A DNA stretch of 64,000 nt from positions 124,001-188,000 of the forward strand of contig WGML01000007.1 in NCBI GenBank assembly GCA_016125045.1, in the 5' to 3' direction. This document shows, one piece after another, positions 7,990 through 17,636 of this stretch; within the stretch, counting starts at the first letter, position 1; each line of letters begins with the position of its first letter. The stretch is from a bacterium. GTDB taxonomy: Bacteria > Pseudomonadota > Alphaproteobacteria > Caulobacterales > Hyphomonadaceae. The notes under the pieces were generated by a model that worked only from the letters and a program-made list of their open reading frames with translations, was not told where the DNA came from and searched no databases. The translations under genes and the position numbers were made by a program.

Positions 7990-9810
7990 ATGCAACTCCG
8001 CAACATCGCGATCATCGCGCACGTCGACCATGGCAAGACCACGCTCGTCGACTGCCTCCTGAAACAGTCGGGACTCTTCCGCGAGAACGAGAAGACCACC
8101 GAGCGGATGATGGATTCCAACGATCTCGAGAAGGAGCGGGGGATCACCATCCTCGCCAAGGCGACGTCCGTCGTGTGGAACGGCGCCCGGATCAACATCG
8201 TCGACACGCCGGGCCATGCCGATTTCGGCGGCGAGGTGGAGCGCATCCTCAACATGGTGGACGGAGCCATTGTGCTCGTCGACGCCGCGGAAGGGCCGAT
8301 GCCGCAGACAAAATTCGTGGTGTCCAAGGCGTTGAAGGTCGGGCTTCGCCCGATCGTCTGCATCAACAAGATCGACAAGCCGGAAAGCCGCCCAGACGAG
8401 GTGATCAACGAGGTGTTCGATCTCTTCGCCAATCTGGACGCGACCGACGACCAGCTTGATTTTCCGATCCTCTACGGATCGGCGAAGCAGGGCTGGATGA
8501 GCCTCGATCAACAGAAGAACGCAGACGACATGTCGGCGCTGTTCGAGCTCGTGCTCAAGCATGTGCCCCCGCCGACCGTTCATCCGGGGCCGTTCCGCAT
8601 GATCGGAACGGTCATCGGGACGGATCCGTTTCTTGGGCGAATTCTCACGGGGCGCATCGCGGCGGGCAAGGTTTCGCCAAACCAGCAGGTGAAGGCGCTC
8701 TCCCGCACGGGCGAACTCATAGAGCACGGCCGAATCTCGAAGGTTCTGGCCTTCCGCGGCCTTGAGCGAACCCCGATCGACGAGGGGGTCGCTGGCGACA
8801 TCGTATCGATCGCGGGACTGACGAAGGCGACCGTCGCGGACACGGTGTGCGCGCCCGAAATCACCGAGCCCATGCCGGCCCAGCCGATCGATCCGCCGAC
8901 GCTCGCAATGACGTTCAGGGTGAATGACAGCCCGCTCGCCGGAACGGAGGGCACGAAGGTGACCGGCCGGATGATCTGGGACCGGCTCGTCAAGGAGGCG
9001 GAGGGGAATGTCGCGCTGCGCGTCACGCGGTCGACCGACGGCGACAGTTTCGAGGTCGCCGGCCGGGGCGAACTCCAGCTCGCCGTGCTGATCGAGACGA
9101 TGCGCCGGGAAGGCTTCGAGCTGTCCGTGTCCCGCCCCAAGGTGGTGATGAAGCGCGACGAGGCCGCCGGCGGCATGCTGGAACCGATCGAGGAAGTGGT
9201 GATCGACGTCGACGAGGAGCATTCTGGCGTCGTCGTCCAGAAGCTTTCGGAACGACGCGCGGACCTTCTGGAAATGCGGCCCTCGGGCGCTGGTCGGACC
9301 CGGCTCGTGTTTCACGCGCCGACGCGCGGCCTGATCGGTTACCAGGGAGAGCTGCTGTCGGACACACGCGGCACGGCAGTTCTGAACCGGCTGTTCCACG
9401 ACTACGCCCCGCACAAGGGCCAGATACTGGGCCGCCACACCGGCGTGCTGATCTCCAACAGCGCGGGCGAAGCGGTGGCGTTCGCCCTGTGGAACCTCGA
9501 GGACCGCGGGCCGATGATGATCGACCCCGGCGTCAAGGTCTATGAGGGGATGATCATCGGCGAACACGCCCGCGACAACGACCTTGAGGTCAATGTCCTG
9601 AAGGGCAAGAAGCTGACGAACGTGCGCGCATCCGGGACCGACGAGGCTGTGCGCCTCACCCCGCCGATCCGCATGACGCTGGAACGGGCGCTCGCCTACA
9701 TTCAGGACGATGAGCTCGTCGAAGTGACGCCGAAGAGCATCCGGCTCCGGAAGCTGCACCTCGACCCCAATGAGCGAAAGCGGCACGCGAAACAGACGGC
9801 GTCTGTTTAG
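7990..9810 (+). CDS. typA: Translational GTPase TypA/BipA
   Basis: This 606-residue protein is a ribosome-associated translational GTPase of the elongation factor family, linked to ribosome assembly and stress adaptation. The G1 loop AHVDHGKT is at residues 10-17, G3 reads DTPGHADFGGEV and G4 reads CINKIDKPES. The EF-G-like domains III and V follow, and the TypA-specific C-terminal domain contains GQILGRHTGVLISN. Length is normal. It has its own transcription unit after the strong terminator at 7857-7885. A 614-codon antisense frame over it is a codon-bias shadow. Confidence 0.97.
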   Translation: MQLRNIAIIAHVDHGKTTLVDCLLKQSGLFRENEKTTERMMDSNDLEKERGITILAKATSVVWNGARINIVDTPGHADFGGEVERILNMVDGAIVLVDAAEGPMPQTKFVVSKALKVGLRPIVCINKIDKPESRPDEVINEVFDLFANLDATDDQLDFPILYGSAKQGWMSLDQQKNADDMSALFELVLKHVPPPTVHPGPFRMIGTVIGTDPFLGRILTGRIAAGKVSPNQQVKALSRTGELIEHGRISKVLAFRGLERTPIDEGVAGDIVSIAGLTKATVADTVCAPEITEPMPAQPIDPPTLAMTFRVNDSPLAGTEGTKVTGRMIWDRLVKEAEGNVALRVTRSTDGDSFEVAGRGELQLAVLIETMRREGFELSVSRPKVVMKRDEAAGGMLEPIEEVVIDVDEEHSGVVVQKLSERRADLLEMRPSGAGRTRLVFHAPTRGLIGYQGELLSDTRGTAVLNRLFHDYAPHKGQILGRHTGVLISNSAGEAVAFALWNLEDRGPMMIDPGVKVYEGMIIGEHARDNDLEVNVLKGKKLTNVRASGTDEAVRLTPPIRMTLERALAYIQDDELVEVTPKSIRLRKLHLDPNERKRHAKQTASV

Positions 9811-9949
9811 GCGCCCCGCAGCCGTTCAGGCGCCGTGAGGGGCGAGTGATCGCCGGCGCATTCATTCCCCGGACGCAAACGATCGACCCCTCGACGCGGT
9901 TGAACTAGCCTTGACCCTGGGACAGGTCGAGGCGTTCCCGAGGCGCGGC

Positions 9950-10438
9950 ATGGTCTATCATCTTCGACGATTCGCGGCGCCGATCGCGCTCGCGGCGCTG
10001 CTGCTCGGAGCGCTCCTGTGGACGTGGATGCACGCGCCGGCCTCTGGTCCGACAACCGCCGTTCAGGCGGTCGATCCTGCCGCAGCCGCCGCAGAGAGCC
10101 GGGTTCGCGAGCTCGTCGCGATCGGCCCGGATGACGCCCGCGACCTCTTGTATTGCGCTGGCGTGATCGCGGCCGCGCTCGGGAAACGGGCGACGGGTCC
10201 GCGGCCGGATCTCTCAGAGCCCCGCGCGCGCGCCGCGCTCCTTGCGCACGAGGGCGCGGCCGAGATGCTCCGCTCGGGGACCCGCGTTGAGGACATGTCG
10301 GAGCTGATCGACGCCCAGGTGCTCTCCGCCGCGCGTGATCGGGCGGCGGGCGCCCTCCGGATTCCCTATCTTGACTGCGTCGAGCGCGCCGTCCGCATCG
10401 AGGAAGCTTCCGCCGCGGCGCGCATCAGTCAGCGCTGA
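9950..10438 (+). CDS. Hypothetical membrane-anchored or exported protein
   Basis: This protein of about 162 residues starts at the ATG at 9950. An upstream in-frame TTG at 9911 is possible, but the ATG places a hydrophobic segment (APIALAALLLGALLW) directly at the N-terminus as an anchor or signal. The rest is Ala/Arg-rich and helical, with two cysteines (LLYCAGV and LDCVERA) that could pair. No family was recognised. Its 3' end overlaps the convergent FAD monooxygenase gene by 14 bp. Confidence 0.65.
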   Translation: MVYHLRRFAAPIALAALLLGALLWTWMHAPASGPTTAVQAVDPAAAAAESRVRELVAIGPDDARDLLYCAGVIAAALGKRATGPRPDLSEPRARAALLAHEGAAEMLRSGTRVEDMSELIDAQVLSAARDRAAGALRIPYLDCVERAVRIEEASAAARISQR

Positions 10439-11621
10439 GCGTCACATCGCAGCCATAGATCCAGTCCTGCCGGGAGGCGATGAATGCGGGCGCGAGCCCT
10501 GCCGCGACCGACAGGGCGGTGTAGACGGCCCAGCGGACCGGTGGCGGGGACAGATGGAACAGGCGGGCGTTGCGCCTCGCGCCGCGAAGCATGCGCGCCG
10601 TGCGAATTCGCCGCCGCGACTCATAGTCCTGAAGGCGCGTCTCGATTGACCCCGTCCCGCGGCTGATCGCGTCCCCCAGCACCCAGGCGTCCTCAATGGC
10701 CATCGCCCCGCCCTGCGCCAGAAAGGGCGGCATCGGGTGGCAGGCATCCCCGAGGAGCGCGACCCGCCCCTTCGTCCAACGGCCGGGCGGATCACGGTCG
10801 AAGAGCGGCCAGCACGCGGCGCTGTCGGCCGCCGCAACCGCATCCGCGACCGGCGGCGCCCAGTCCGCGAACGCCGACCGCAGCGCCGAGACATCGCCTT
10901 GCGCGGCCCAGTCCTCGCGTTGGGCGGGGTCGCCGCGCGCCTCGACCACCCCGACAAAATTGAGGAGCGCGCCCCCCGCGACGAAATAGGTCACCGCATG
11001 CCGTCCCGGTCCGACCCATACGATGGCGGATCGCGGCGGCGGATGCGCGAGGCGGGCGGCGGGGATCAGGGCCCGCCAGGCGGTCATCCCGGTGAAGCGC
11101 GGCGGCGTCGGCGCCACGACCGCGCTGCGGACGCGTGAATGAAGCCCGTCGGCGCCAATGAGGAGGTCGGCTTCGACGCCCTCTCCATCTGCAAGTTCCG
11201 CCCGAACCAGGCCTTCGCCGGAGAGAACGGCCGTCACCTCGGCCCCGAGACGCAGCACTCCCGGCCCGCGCTCCATCAGGGCTGACACCAGAGCGGACTG
11301 AAGATCGGCGCGGAGAATGTTGAGATAGGGCGCGCCGTGGCGCTGTTCGATCGCGGTCCCGGCCGGGATCGAGAAGATCACCCGCCCCGACCCGCCCCAC
11401 CGCATGTCCAGCGATAGCGGGCGTGTGGCGGATGCATCGAGCGCAGGCGCGAGCCCGAGCGCGGCCAGAACGTGCATCGCGTTCGGACTGAGCTGGACGC
11501 CGGCGCCGACCTCCGCAAGCGCGCCTGCCCGCTCCAGCACGATCACGTCATGTCCACGCGCCAGCAGCGCCAGAGCCGCGGTCAGGCCGCCGATGCCCGC
11601 GCCCGCGATCGCGACCCTCAT
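10425..11621 (-). CDS. FAD-dependent monooxygenase, salicylate hydroxylase-like
   Basis: This 398-residue class A flavoprotein monooxygenase has the FAD-binding GAGIGGLTAALAL at about 7-19, the mid-protein DG motif LLIGADGLHSRVR and the second FAD motif GDACHPMPPFLAQGGAMAIEDA region. The pattern is that of salicylate / 3-hydroxybenzoate hydroxylases, which use NAD(P)H and oxygen to hydroxylate an aromatic ring; the substrate cannot be read from sequence. A C-terminal hydrophobic stretch (WAVYTALSVAAGLAPAFIA) may touch the membrane. It stands alone, divergent from the glycosyltransferase gene, with no aromatic-pathway partners adjacent. Confidence 0.88.
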   Translation of the reverse strand: MRVAIAGAGIGGLTAALALLARGHDVIVLERAGALAEVGAGVQLSPNAMHVLAALGLAPALDASATRPLSLDMRWGGSGRVIFSIPAGTAIEQRHGAPYLNILRADLQSALVSALMERGPGVLRLGAEVTAVLSGEGLVRAELADGEGVEADLLIGADGLHSRVRSAVVAPTPPRFTGMTAWRALIPAARLAHPPPRSAIVWVGPGRHAVTYFVAGGALLNFVGVVEARGDPAQREDWAAQGDVSALRSAFADWAPPVADAVAAADSAACWPLFDRDPPGRWTKGRVALLGDACHPMPPFLAQGGAMAIEDAWVLGDAISRGTGSIETRLQDYESRRRIRTARMLRGARRNARLFHLSPPPVRWAVYTALSVAAGLAPAFIASRQDWIYGCDVTLSAD

Positions 11622-11776
11622 GCGCGCCCGCTTTCGGGAGACGACGAAGACCGCGGGACGATCCGCGCCCTCCGAGCGACGTCTTGGCCGTAGGATGAAG
11701 GCGCCCCTATAAGGCGGTCGTTTTCAGCCCGTCGCTGATCCGCTGCGCCATCGACGGCGACGCGAGGGAGGTTTGC

Positions 11777-13267
11777 TTGGACCCGGAACAAACGCTCTGG
11801 CGACGGCGAGGGTATATCGCGGCAGGTTGCTTGTTCGCGGCGTGGGCGTTCCTTCCACCGCTGACCATGCCCAACATCAGCCACGACGCCGCCGAAGGTC
11901 TCATCTGGGGCCGCGGCTGGGATCTGGGTTACCCCAAACATCCTCCCCTTCAGGCATGGTTGCTGGAGGCGGCGCGGCTTGTGTTCGGCACGGGGTCGTT
12001 CGCGCATGTCTGGCTCTCCGCCCTGTGCGTCGCGGTGTGTCACCTCGCCGTGCAACGCGCCGGCGAATATGTGTTGGACCCACGAACGGCGTTCTGGGCG
12101 TCGGCTTCGCTCCAAACCGTCTACTACGTCAACTACACCACGCCCGAGTTCAATCCGAACGTCCTGCAGCTGCCGGCCTATGCGCTCGCCGGATGGTTCG
12201 CGATCCGGGTTCTGACCACCGGCGCGGCGCGCGACTGGCTGGTGCTCGGGCTGGTGCTGGGCGCTGGCATGTACACCAAATACTCCGCCGCCCTCATCGC
12301 GGTGTCGATCGCGGCCTTCTTTCTCGTCGACCCGGAGGGGCGCAAGCGGCTGATGAGCCCATGGCCGTTCGCGGGCGCGGTGCTCGCCCTTCTCGTCTTC
12401 GCGCCTCACCTCTGGTGGCTTGCGACAGAAGGCGCGCCGAGCCTCACCTACGCGGTCGACCGGGCCCAGATCGCGCCGAGCCTTCCAAGCCGGGTCGCCA
12501 ATATCGGCGAGTTCGCCGGAACGATGATCGCAGTGTCGCTGCCGCTCGCGCTGGTGATCGCGCTGTCGCGTGAGCGGAGCAAACGACCGCAGCCGCCCTC
12601 GACGTTTCAGCCGAGCGATGCGCGCCGCCGCCTTGTTTTCTGGCTGGTGCTGACCCCGATCGCGACCACCGCCTGCATGGCTCTCATCGCCGGCTTCCGG
12701 ATCAAGGCGGCCTGGCTCGCGCCGTTCTGGACATTCGCGCCGCTGGCGGCCTTCCTCCTGTTCCGCGTCGATGCTCATGCCGCGCGCTGGCGCGGCGGAC
12801 GGACGGTCGTCGTTGTCATGGCGGCGCTGGGGCTCGTCGCCTATCTCGGCGTGAACACGTTCAGGCCCTATCTCCAGCACAAGCCCATGCGGATTCATTT
12901 TCCGGGAGCCGCCCTCGCCGAGCAGGTCGACGCCGCCTGGCGCGAGCGGTTCGATACCCCGCTCAAGGTGGTGATCGGCGATACGTTGGCCGCGGGCAGC
13001 GCGGCGCACTATTCCGCGTTCGAGCCGATGGTTCGCGTGGGCGATGTCGAGACCGACAATCCCTGGGCGCCGGAAGCGATGGTGCAGGCGTCCGGCGCCG
13101 TGATCCTCTGGGACGCCGGCCGTTTCGGCGACGCTCTGCCGCCGGAGATCGCCGCCCGGCGGCCAACCGCTCAGATCACGCGCATCGTCACCCTGCCCCA
13201 CCAGACGGGCGCGGACGTACCGCCCGCCCGCATCGGCATCGCGATCGTGCCGCCCGCCGTGGACTAG
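11777..13267 (+). CDS. Family 39 glycosyltransferase (ArnT/PMT-like), multi-spanning membrane protein
   Basis: This 496-residue integral membrane protein resembles the GT39 glycosyltransferases that use polyprenyl-phosphate sugar donors on the periplasmic side. The first periplasmic loop has the acidic signature (MPNISHDAAEG) and the HPPLQAW segment typical of the family. About ten hydrophobic segments follow, then a soluble C-terminal part. The start is a TTG at 11777, supported by a strong GAGGGAGG site six bases upstream. The acceptor is unknown. The stop overlaps the convergent feruloyl-CoA synthase-like gene by 4 bp. Confidence 0.85.
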   Translation: MDPEQTLWRRRGYIAAGCLFAAWAFLPPLTMPNISHDAAEGLIWGRGWDLGYPKHPPLQAWLLEAARLVFGTGSFAHVWLSALCVAVCHLAVQRAGEYVLDPRTAFWASASLQTVYYVNYTTPEFNPNVLQLPAYALAGWFAIRVLTTGAARDWLVLGLVLGAGMYTKYSAALIAVSIAAFFLVDPEGRKRLMSPWPFAGAVLALLVFAPHLWWLATEGAPSLTYAVDRAQIAPSLPSRVANIGEFAGTMIAVSLPLALVIALSRERSKRPQPPSTFQPSDARRRLVFWLVLTPIATTACMALIAGFRIKAAWLAPFWTFAPLAAFLLFRVDAHAARWRGGRTVVVVMAALGLVAYLGVNTFRPYLQHKPMRIHFPGAALAEQVDAAWRERFDTPLKVVIGDTLAAGSAAHYSAFEPMVRVGDVETDNPWAPEAMVQASGAVILWDAGRFGDALPPEIAARRPTAQITRIVTLPHQTGADVPPARIGIAIVPPAVD

Positions 13268-15138
13268 AGGACAACCACTCCGGGCGGCGGCTCGTCCGCA
13301 AACAGCGCCGCGACTTCGGTTGCCCGCGCCGCCTGCGCCGCGCGCTGGTTCACATATCCCTTGTCGGTGATCTCGCCCGCGTCGAGCGAGGGCGGGGTGG
13401 TGAGGACGCTGAAGCGGGCGATGCGCCGCGATGATCCGCCGGCGGAGGCATTATAGGCCGCCAGCTTGGCCGCGATCCCGCCGACGAGAGATTTCAGCCC
13501 GGCCATCATGTCGCCGCCGGCCGCTTCGATCGCCGACTTCGCCGCGGCCGGAGACGGCCACACCAGCGCCGCCACATAAGGCTTGTCCTGACCGCAGATG
13601 ACGGCGTCGAACACCAACGGTGCGCAGGCGGCGATGACGTCCGGCCGGAGCGTGCCGACCGACACCCAGGTGCCGTTGTCGAGCTTGAAGTCCTCCGTCA
13701 CGCGGCCGTCGAACACGAGGCCTGCGTCGGGGCGGTCGGGGTCCTCGAAACGGGCGGCGTCGCCGAGGCAGTAATAGCCCTCTTCATCGAACACCTCGCG
13801 ATTCTTCTCCGGCATGTCGAGATAGCCCGACATCACGGTCGGTCCCTTGATGCGCACTTCGAGCTTCTCGCCGTTGGGGACCAGCTTCATGGTCAGGCCC
13901 GGCAGGGGAAGTCCGATCATGCCGACCTTTTCGATCTGCCAGTGCACCATGGTGACGCCCTGTGTTTCCGTCGCACCATACATGGTCATGATGGGAATGC
14001 GATAACCCGTCGACGCGATGGAGAGCGCCTGCAACCGGCCATAGAGATCGTCCGACAGCGTCGCGCCGCCATAGGCGATGAACTGCATCCGCGAGAAAAA
14101 GGCGTCGCGCAGCGAGGTGTCCGCCTCCATGGCTTCCGCCAGCATCGAGAACGCAACCGGGGCCGAGCCGTAATATTGCGGGCGGACGTCACGCACATTG
14201 TCGATGGTCGCCTGAAACATGCCAGGCAGGGGGCGCCCATCGTCGATGTGGAAGATCGCCCCTTCCATGAGCGCACCATGGAAGTTGACGTTGCCGCCGG
14301 CGATATGGCTCCACGGCATCCAGTCGAGAATTTCCTGAACCTCGTTCGGATCTGCGTCGGGGGCGGGCGCGTCAATGGCGCGGCGGCAAGCAACCTGCGC
14401 GGTCATCGCGCCCTGCGTCTGAGGGGTCGCCTTCGGCAAGCCGGTCGAGCCCGACGTAAAGAGATACTTGCCGACCGTGCCAGGGGTCAGGGCGTCCTGT
14501 GCAAGGTCAACCGCGATGCTCGCAGGGGTCTGAATCAGCGCCTGAATGCTTTCGGCCTCGTTCGATCCATCGGCGCTGATCACCGAGACGCCGGCAAGAT
14601 CTAGCGCGCCGAGCGCGCGCTTGAAGGGTTCGATCGCCTGGACGAACACCGCCTTGGGGCGGACCGCGGCGAAGCAATGCTTCAGCTTGGCGAAATCACT
14701 CGACATCAGCGAATAGGCGGGGCTCACCGGGGCCGCGGGCGCGCCGATCCGCTGGGCGGCGAGCGCGATGAGCCCGTGTTCGATCGAGTTGGGGGACAGG
14801 ATCATCACCGGCGCATCTGGCCCGAGCCCGCGATCGAGGAGCGCTTGCGCAAGCCCGCGCGTCATCTGCGCCGCCTCGCCATAGGTGACCGTGCGCCACG
14901 CCCCGCCCCCGGGCGGACGCTGGCGCATGAACGGCCGATCGGGATGAAGCGCGGCCTTTTCATCCAGCAGGTGCGGGATCGACTGCGGCGCCGGGGGGAC
15001 GGGCGTGCGCGAGACGAGGTAGATCGTCCCATCCGCCTTGCGCGTCACCTCCATGTCCGGGGCCTTGAACGGCAACGGCCGGAAGGGCGGCAGATCACCC
15101 GCGCCTGCGGAAGCTTTGTCGACGGTCGTATCGGCCAT
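13264..15138 (-). CDS. Feruloyl-CoA synthase-like AMP-dependent ligase
   Basis: This 624-residue ANL-superfamily adenylate-forming enzyme would activate an aromatic or fatty acid as its CoA thioester. The phosphate-binding motif is YLFTSGSTGLPK, the A5 motif reads MYGATETQG, and GYYCLGDAARFEDPDRP matches the hinge region. The N-terminus and the segment ILSPNSIEHGLIALAAQ with PVSPAYSLMSSDFAKLKH match feruloyl-CoA synthases rather than general acyl-CoA ligases. An AGGGAAG site precedes the ATG. It lies 93 bp downstream of the acyl-CoA dehydrogenase-kinase-lipoprotein cluster on the same strand and is probably the last gene of that operon. Confidence 0.87.
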   Translation of the reverse strand: MADTTVDKASAGAGDLPPFRPLPFKAPDMEVTRKADGTIYLVSRTPVPPAPQSIPHLLDEKAALHPDRPFMRQRPPGGGAWRTVTYGEAAQMTRGLAQALLDRGLGPDAPVMILSPNSIEHGLIALAAQRIGAPAAPVSPAYSLMSSDFAKLKHCFAAVRPKAVFVQAIEPFKRALGALDLAGVSVISADGSNEAESIQALIQTPASIAVDLAQDALTPGTVGKYLFTSGSTGLPKATPQTQGAMTAQVACRRAIDAPAPDADPNEVQEILDWMPWSHIAGGNVNFHGALMEGAIFHIDDGRPLPGMFQATIDNVRDVRPQYYGSAPVAFSMLAEAMEADTSLRDAFFSRMQFIAYGGATLSDDLYGRLQALSIASTGYRIPIMTMYGATETQGVTMVHWQIEKVGMIGLPLPGLTMKLVPNGEKLEVRIKGPTVMSGYLDMPEKNREVFDEEGYYCLGDAARFEDPDRPDAGLVFDGRVTEDFKLDNGTWVSVGTLRPDVIAACAPLVFDAVICGQDKPYVAALVWPSPAAAKSAIEAAGGDMMAGLKSLVGGIAAKLAAYNASAGGSSRRIARFSVLTTPPSLDAGEITDKGYVNQRAAQAARATEVAALFADEPPPGVVVL

Positions 15139-15231
15139 GGCTTTCTTCCCTGAGTTTTTTGATATTTGGCGGGAGCGTAACCCGCGACGATGCAGAGTGG
15201 CCAGTCACGAGCAGGTCATCGGCCGGCGTGC

Positions 15232-16209
15232 TCAGAACGACAGATCGGCGAGCACCGGATAATGGTCTGAGGGAAGCCTGCCGGCCTCATGCTGGGTGAG
15301 CACCGCATAGCCAAGGACCCGAAGCGCGCGGCTGACCAGGACATGGTCGATCGCGGCTGCGTCCGCACGCATGATGTCAAAACCCGTCGCGGTGCCCGGC
15401 GGACCGAAGGGCTGGGTTTCGGAGGCCGCCCGCGCGTCCTTCAACGGAGATCCGTCATCGGTGAGCGCCCTGAAACCTGCGGCGGTCGAGGTGACGTTCA
15501 GATCGCCGAGCAGCACCACCGCGTCTGCCGTCTCCGCCCGTGCGCTTACCCACTCGCGCAGCAGCAGGCCCGACTGCGTTCGCGCCTCCTGTCCCCTGTG
15601 GTCCCAATGCGTGCTCACCGCAAGCAGCGTCTTTCCGGTCGCAAGGTCCTCAAGCCGCGCCCAGCTCGCGATGCGGGGGAGCGCCGCATCCCATCCCCTG
15701 GACGGCCGGTCGGGTGTCGGCGACAGCCAGAACGTCCCGTGCTCAAGCAGGCGGAACCGGTCGGCGCGATAGGCGACCGGCGAGTACTCCCCGGCCTCCG
15801 CACCATCGTCCCTCCCGACGCCGACAAACCGGTAATCCGGCATATCCGCCGCGAGCGCATCGAGCTGGGACTTCAGCACCTCCTGCAGCCCGAGCAGATC
15901 CGGCGCATGGAACTTGATGAGCCCGGCGACCATCCCGCGACGCTTCGGCCATGCGTTTTCGCCGTCGCCCGGATTGTCGTAGCGGATGTTGAAGGTCATC
16001 GCGCGGTAGCCGTCCTCACTTCGAGGTTGAGCGAGCGACCCGGCGGACGTTTCGGGGCGCGCCTCCCGGCTAGTGGCGCAGGCGGCGAGCATCAGCGCGG
16101 CAGCAGCAAGAAGAGCCACCAGAAGGCCTTGCGCCGCCGCCCTGCCCGCGCCGGTGCGCCATCGGCTGTCGACCAGCCCCGAGCACTGGCTCTCATTTCG
16201 CATCGGCAT
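15232..16209 (-). CDS. Endonuclease/exonuclease/phosphatase-fold lipoprotein
   Basis: This 325-residue protein has a long N-terminal leader ending in a lipobox (LMLAAC, about residue 44) and an EEP-fold hydrolase domain. Catalytic motifs are intact: MTFNIRYDNPGDG, LGLQEV, STHWDHRG, LLGDLNVT, IDHVLVS and the final SDHYPVLADL. The family includes secreted nucleases, sphingomyelinases and inositol-phosphate phosphatases, and the N-R-Y-D-N-P start is typical of the extracytoplasmic branch. Its start overlaps the end of the kinase gene by 17 bp, indicating co-transcription. The substrate is unknown. Confidence 0.9.
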   Translation of the reverse strand: MPMRNESQCSGLVDSRWRTGAGRAAAQGLLVALLAAAALMLAACATSREARPETSAGSLAQPRSEDGYRAMTFNIRYDNPGDGENAWPKRRGMVAGLIKFHAPDLLGLQEVLKSQLDALAADMPDYRFVGVGRDDGAEAGEYSPVAYRADRFRLLEHGTFWLSPTPDRPSRGWDAALPRIASWARLEDLATGKTLLAVSTHWDHRGQEARTQSGLLLREWVSARAETADAVVLLGDLNVTSTAAGFRALTDDGSPLKDARAASETQPFGPPGTATGFDIMRADAAAIDHVLVSRALRVLGYAVLTQHEAGRLPSDHYPVLADLSF

Positions 16210-17623
16210 CCCCCTTTCTCGCTGCAGCCTCGCGCACGCCGGGATAGGTCGGCTGATCGATCATCGCCTGCGCCAGCACATCATCGCGCAGGACCGCGTG
16301 CAACTGAGGGTCGTCAAGGTCCAACCGGCCATCGCGGATCGCCGCCGCGAGCGCACGGCGGAGCTCGGGCGCCGCTCCCGTCTCGCCCAAGAGGCCGCCG
16401 ATCGACGACTGAGCATGACGCGCCGCATCCGGCCCGAGGGAGAGTTCACGCATCACGATGTCGATCGTGTTTCCGGCGACGCGCGCAAGGAAGGCGTGCC
16501 TGGACGGCAGACGCGATGCGGCCTCCGAGAGAAAGCCGTGCACTCCCGCGAGCAGTTCATCCGTGCGCGGAAGATCAGATCCCCACGCCGCAACCCTCGG
16601 TTCGGGCGTGCGCGCCGGACCGGGGATCAGCAGATTCACGCAGTCGATCTGACATTCCGACGACCTGCGTCCGATGGCGGGCCGCTCGACGCTTCTCTCG
16701 TCGCCGGCGCGGAAGCTGCGCGCCATGCCAAGACACCCGACCGCCCACCAGAACGAGCCGAACACCTCCCAGAAACGCAGCGCCGCGCGGTCGACCGGCG
16801 CGCCGCCCGCCGCCTCATAGCCCGCGATCAGCTCGTCTATCTCACCGAACCCGCCCACCGGCTTGTCCGGCGCTCCGAACCGCCAGGAGCGGGTGCAGAG
16901 CCAGCCGAGATCCCGCACCGGGTCGCCGAGATGGGCGAGTTCCCAGTCAAGAACCGCGACCACTCCCTTCTCCGGGTCGACAATGAAATTGCCGTTCCGG
17001 AAATCGCCATGCGTCAGCCGCAAGGGTCGTTCCGTGGGCAGGTTCCGTCGCAGCCAGGCCGCCGTGAAATCGATCATCGGCTGGGCGGACTGCATGTCGA
17101 GATAGGCGTTGTAGGTCGTCTCGATCGCTTGTTCCGGCGGCAGGCGCGCAAGCCGGCCCGATCCCGCGACACCTTCGACCTCGATCCCGTGGATGCGTGC
17201 AAGGATTTCCCCGCACTGCCGGGCGAGCCCTGGCCGCACCGACGCGAATGCGGGGCCCCGCGCGATCCTGCCGCCAAGGGTTTCGCCCTCGACCCAGGAC
17301 ATGATGAACCCCTCTGCGAGGTCGTCCTCCGGCTGCAGCACGGCGAGAACCTCGGGGCCGTCGACACCGGCCCGCCGCGCCGCCTTCATGAGCTCGGCCT
17401 CGACCGCGAGACCCGGCCCCGCTCCCAGCATGGAGCCGCCGCCCGCCTCCCCTCGCCTCAGCGCGAGCCGGCGCACGCGCCCGCTCTCCATGATATCGAC
17501 GCAGTAGGTCTCCCGGCTCGCGCCCGCCGTGAGCCGCTCGCAGGCGACGAGACGCTCAACCCCGGCCAGCCGGCGGATCAGCACTTCGGCGAGCCGCATC
17601 TCGAATGCGTCACCGGTCAGCAT
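16193..17623 (-). CDS. APH/ACAD10-type phosphotransferase with C-terminal DUF6285-like domain
   Basis: This 476-residue cytoplasmic protein has an aminoglycoside-phosphotransferase-fold kinase domain (about 1-330): a Lys/Arg-containing strand early on, the catalytic HGDFRNGNFIVD, then the metal-binding LDWELAHLGDP. Related kinases sit with acyl-CoA dehydrogenases, and the human ACAD10/11 fusions phosphorylate 4-hydroxy-acyl-CoA. The last 130 or so residues form a separate helical unit (ELLAGVHGFLSEAASRLPSR) that I read as DUF6285-like. The gene starts 13 bp after the acyl-CoA dehydrogenase stop and overlaps the next gene. The likely role is phosphorylation of a hydroxyacyl-CoA in a degradation pathway, by analogy. 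Confidence 0.85.
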   Translation of the reverse strand: MLTGDAFEMRLAEVLIRRLAGVERLVACERLTAGASRETYCVDIMESGRVRRLALRRGEAGGGSMLGAGPGLAVEAELMKAARRAGVDGPEVLAVLQPEDDLAEGFIMSWVEGETLGGRIARGPAFASVRPGLARQCGEILARIHGIEVEGVAGSGRLARLPPEQAIETTYNAYLDMQSAQPMIDFTAAWLRRNLPTERPLRLTHGDFRNGNFIVDPEKGVVAVLDWELAHLGDPVRDLGWLCTRSWRFGAPDKPVGGFGEIDELIAGYEAAGGAPVDRAALRFWEVFGSFWWAVGCLGMARSFRAGDERSVERPAIGRRSSECQIDCVNLLIPGPARTPEPRVAAWGSDLPRTDELLAGVHGFLSEAASRLPSRHAFLARVAGNTIDIVMRELSLGPDAARHAQSSIGGLLGETGAAPELRRALAAAIRDGRLDLDDPQLHAVLRDDVLAQAMIDQPTYPGVREAAARKGDADAK

Positions 17624-17636
17624 GTCGCCGCCCCCC

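Noticed and set aside
7942-9786. 614-codon reverse open frame over typA
   Set aside because: It is fully antisense to a certain gene, arises from GC-rich third-position bias, and has no recognisable domain.
11618-13201. 527-codon reverse open frame over the family 39 glycosyltransferase
   Set aside because: Its charged, Arg/Glu/Gly-rich sequence is the antisense of a multi-spanning membrane protein; no domain.
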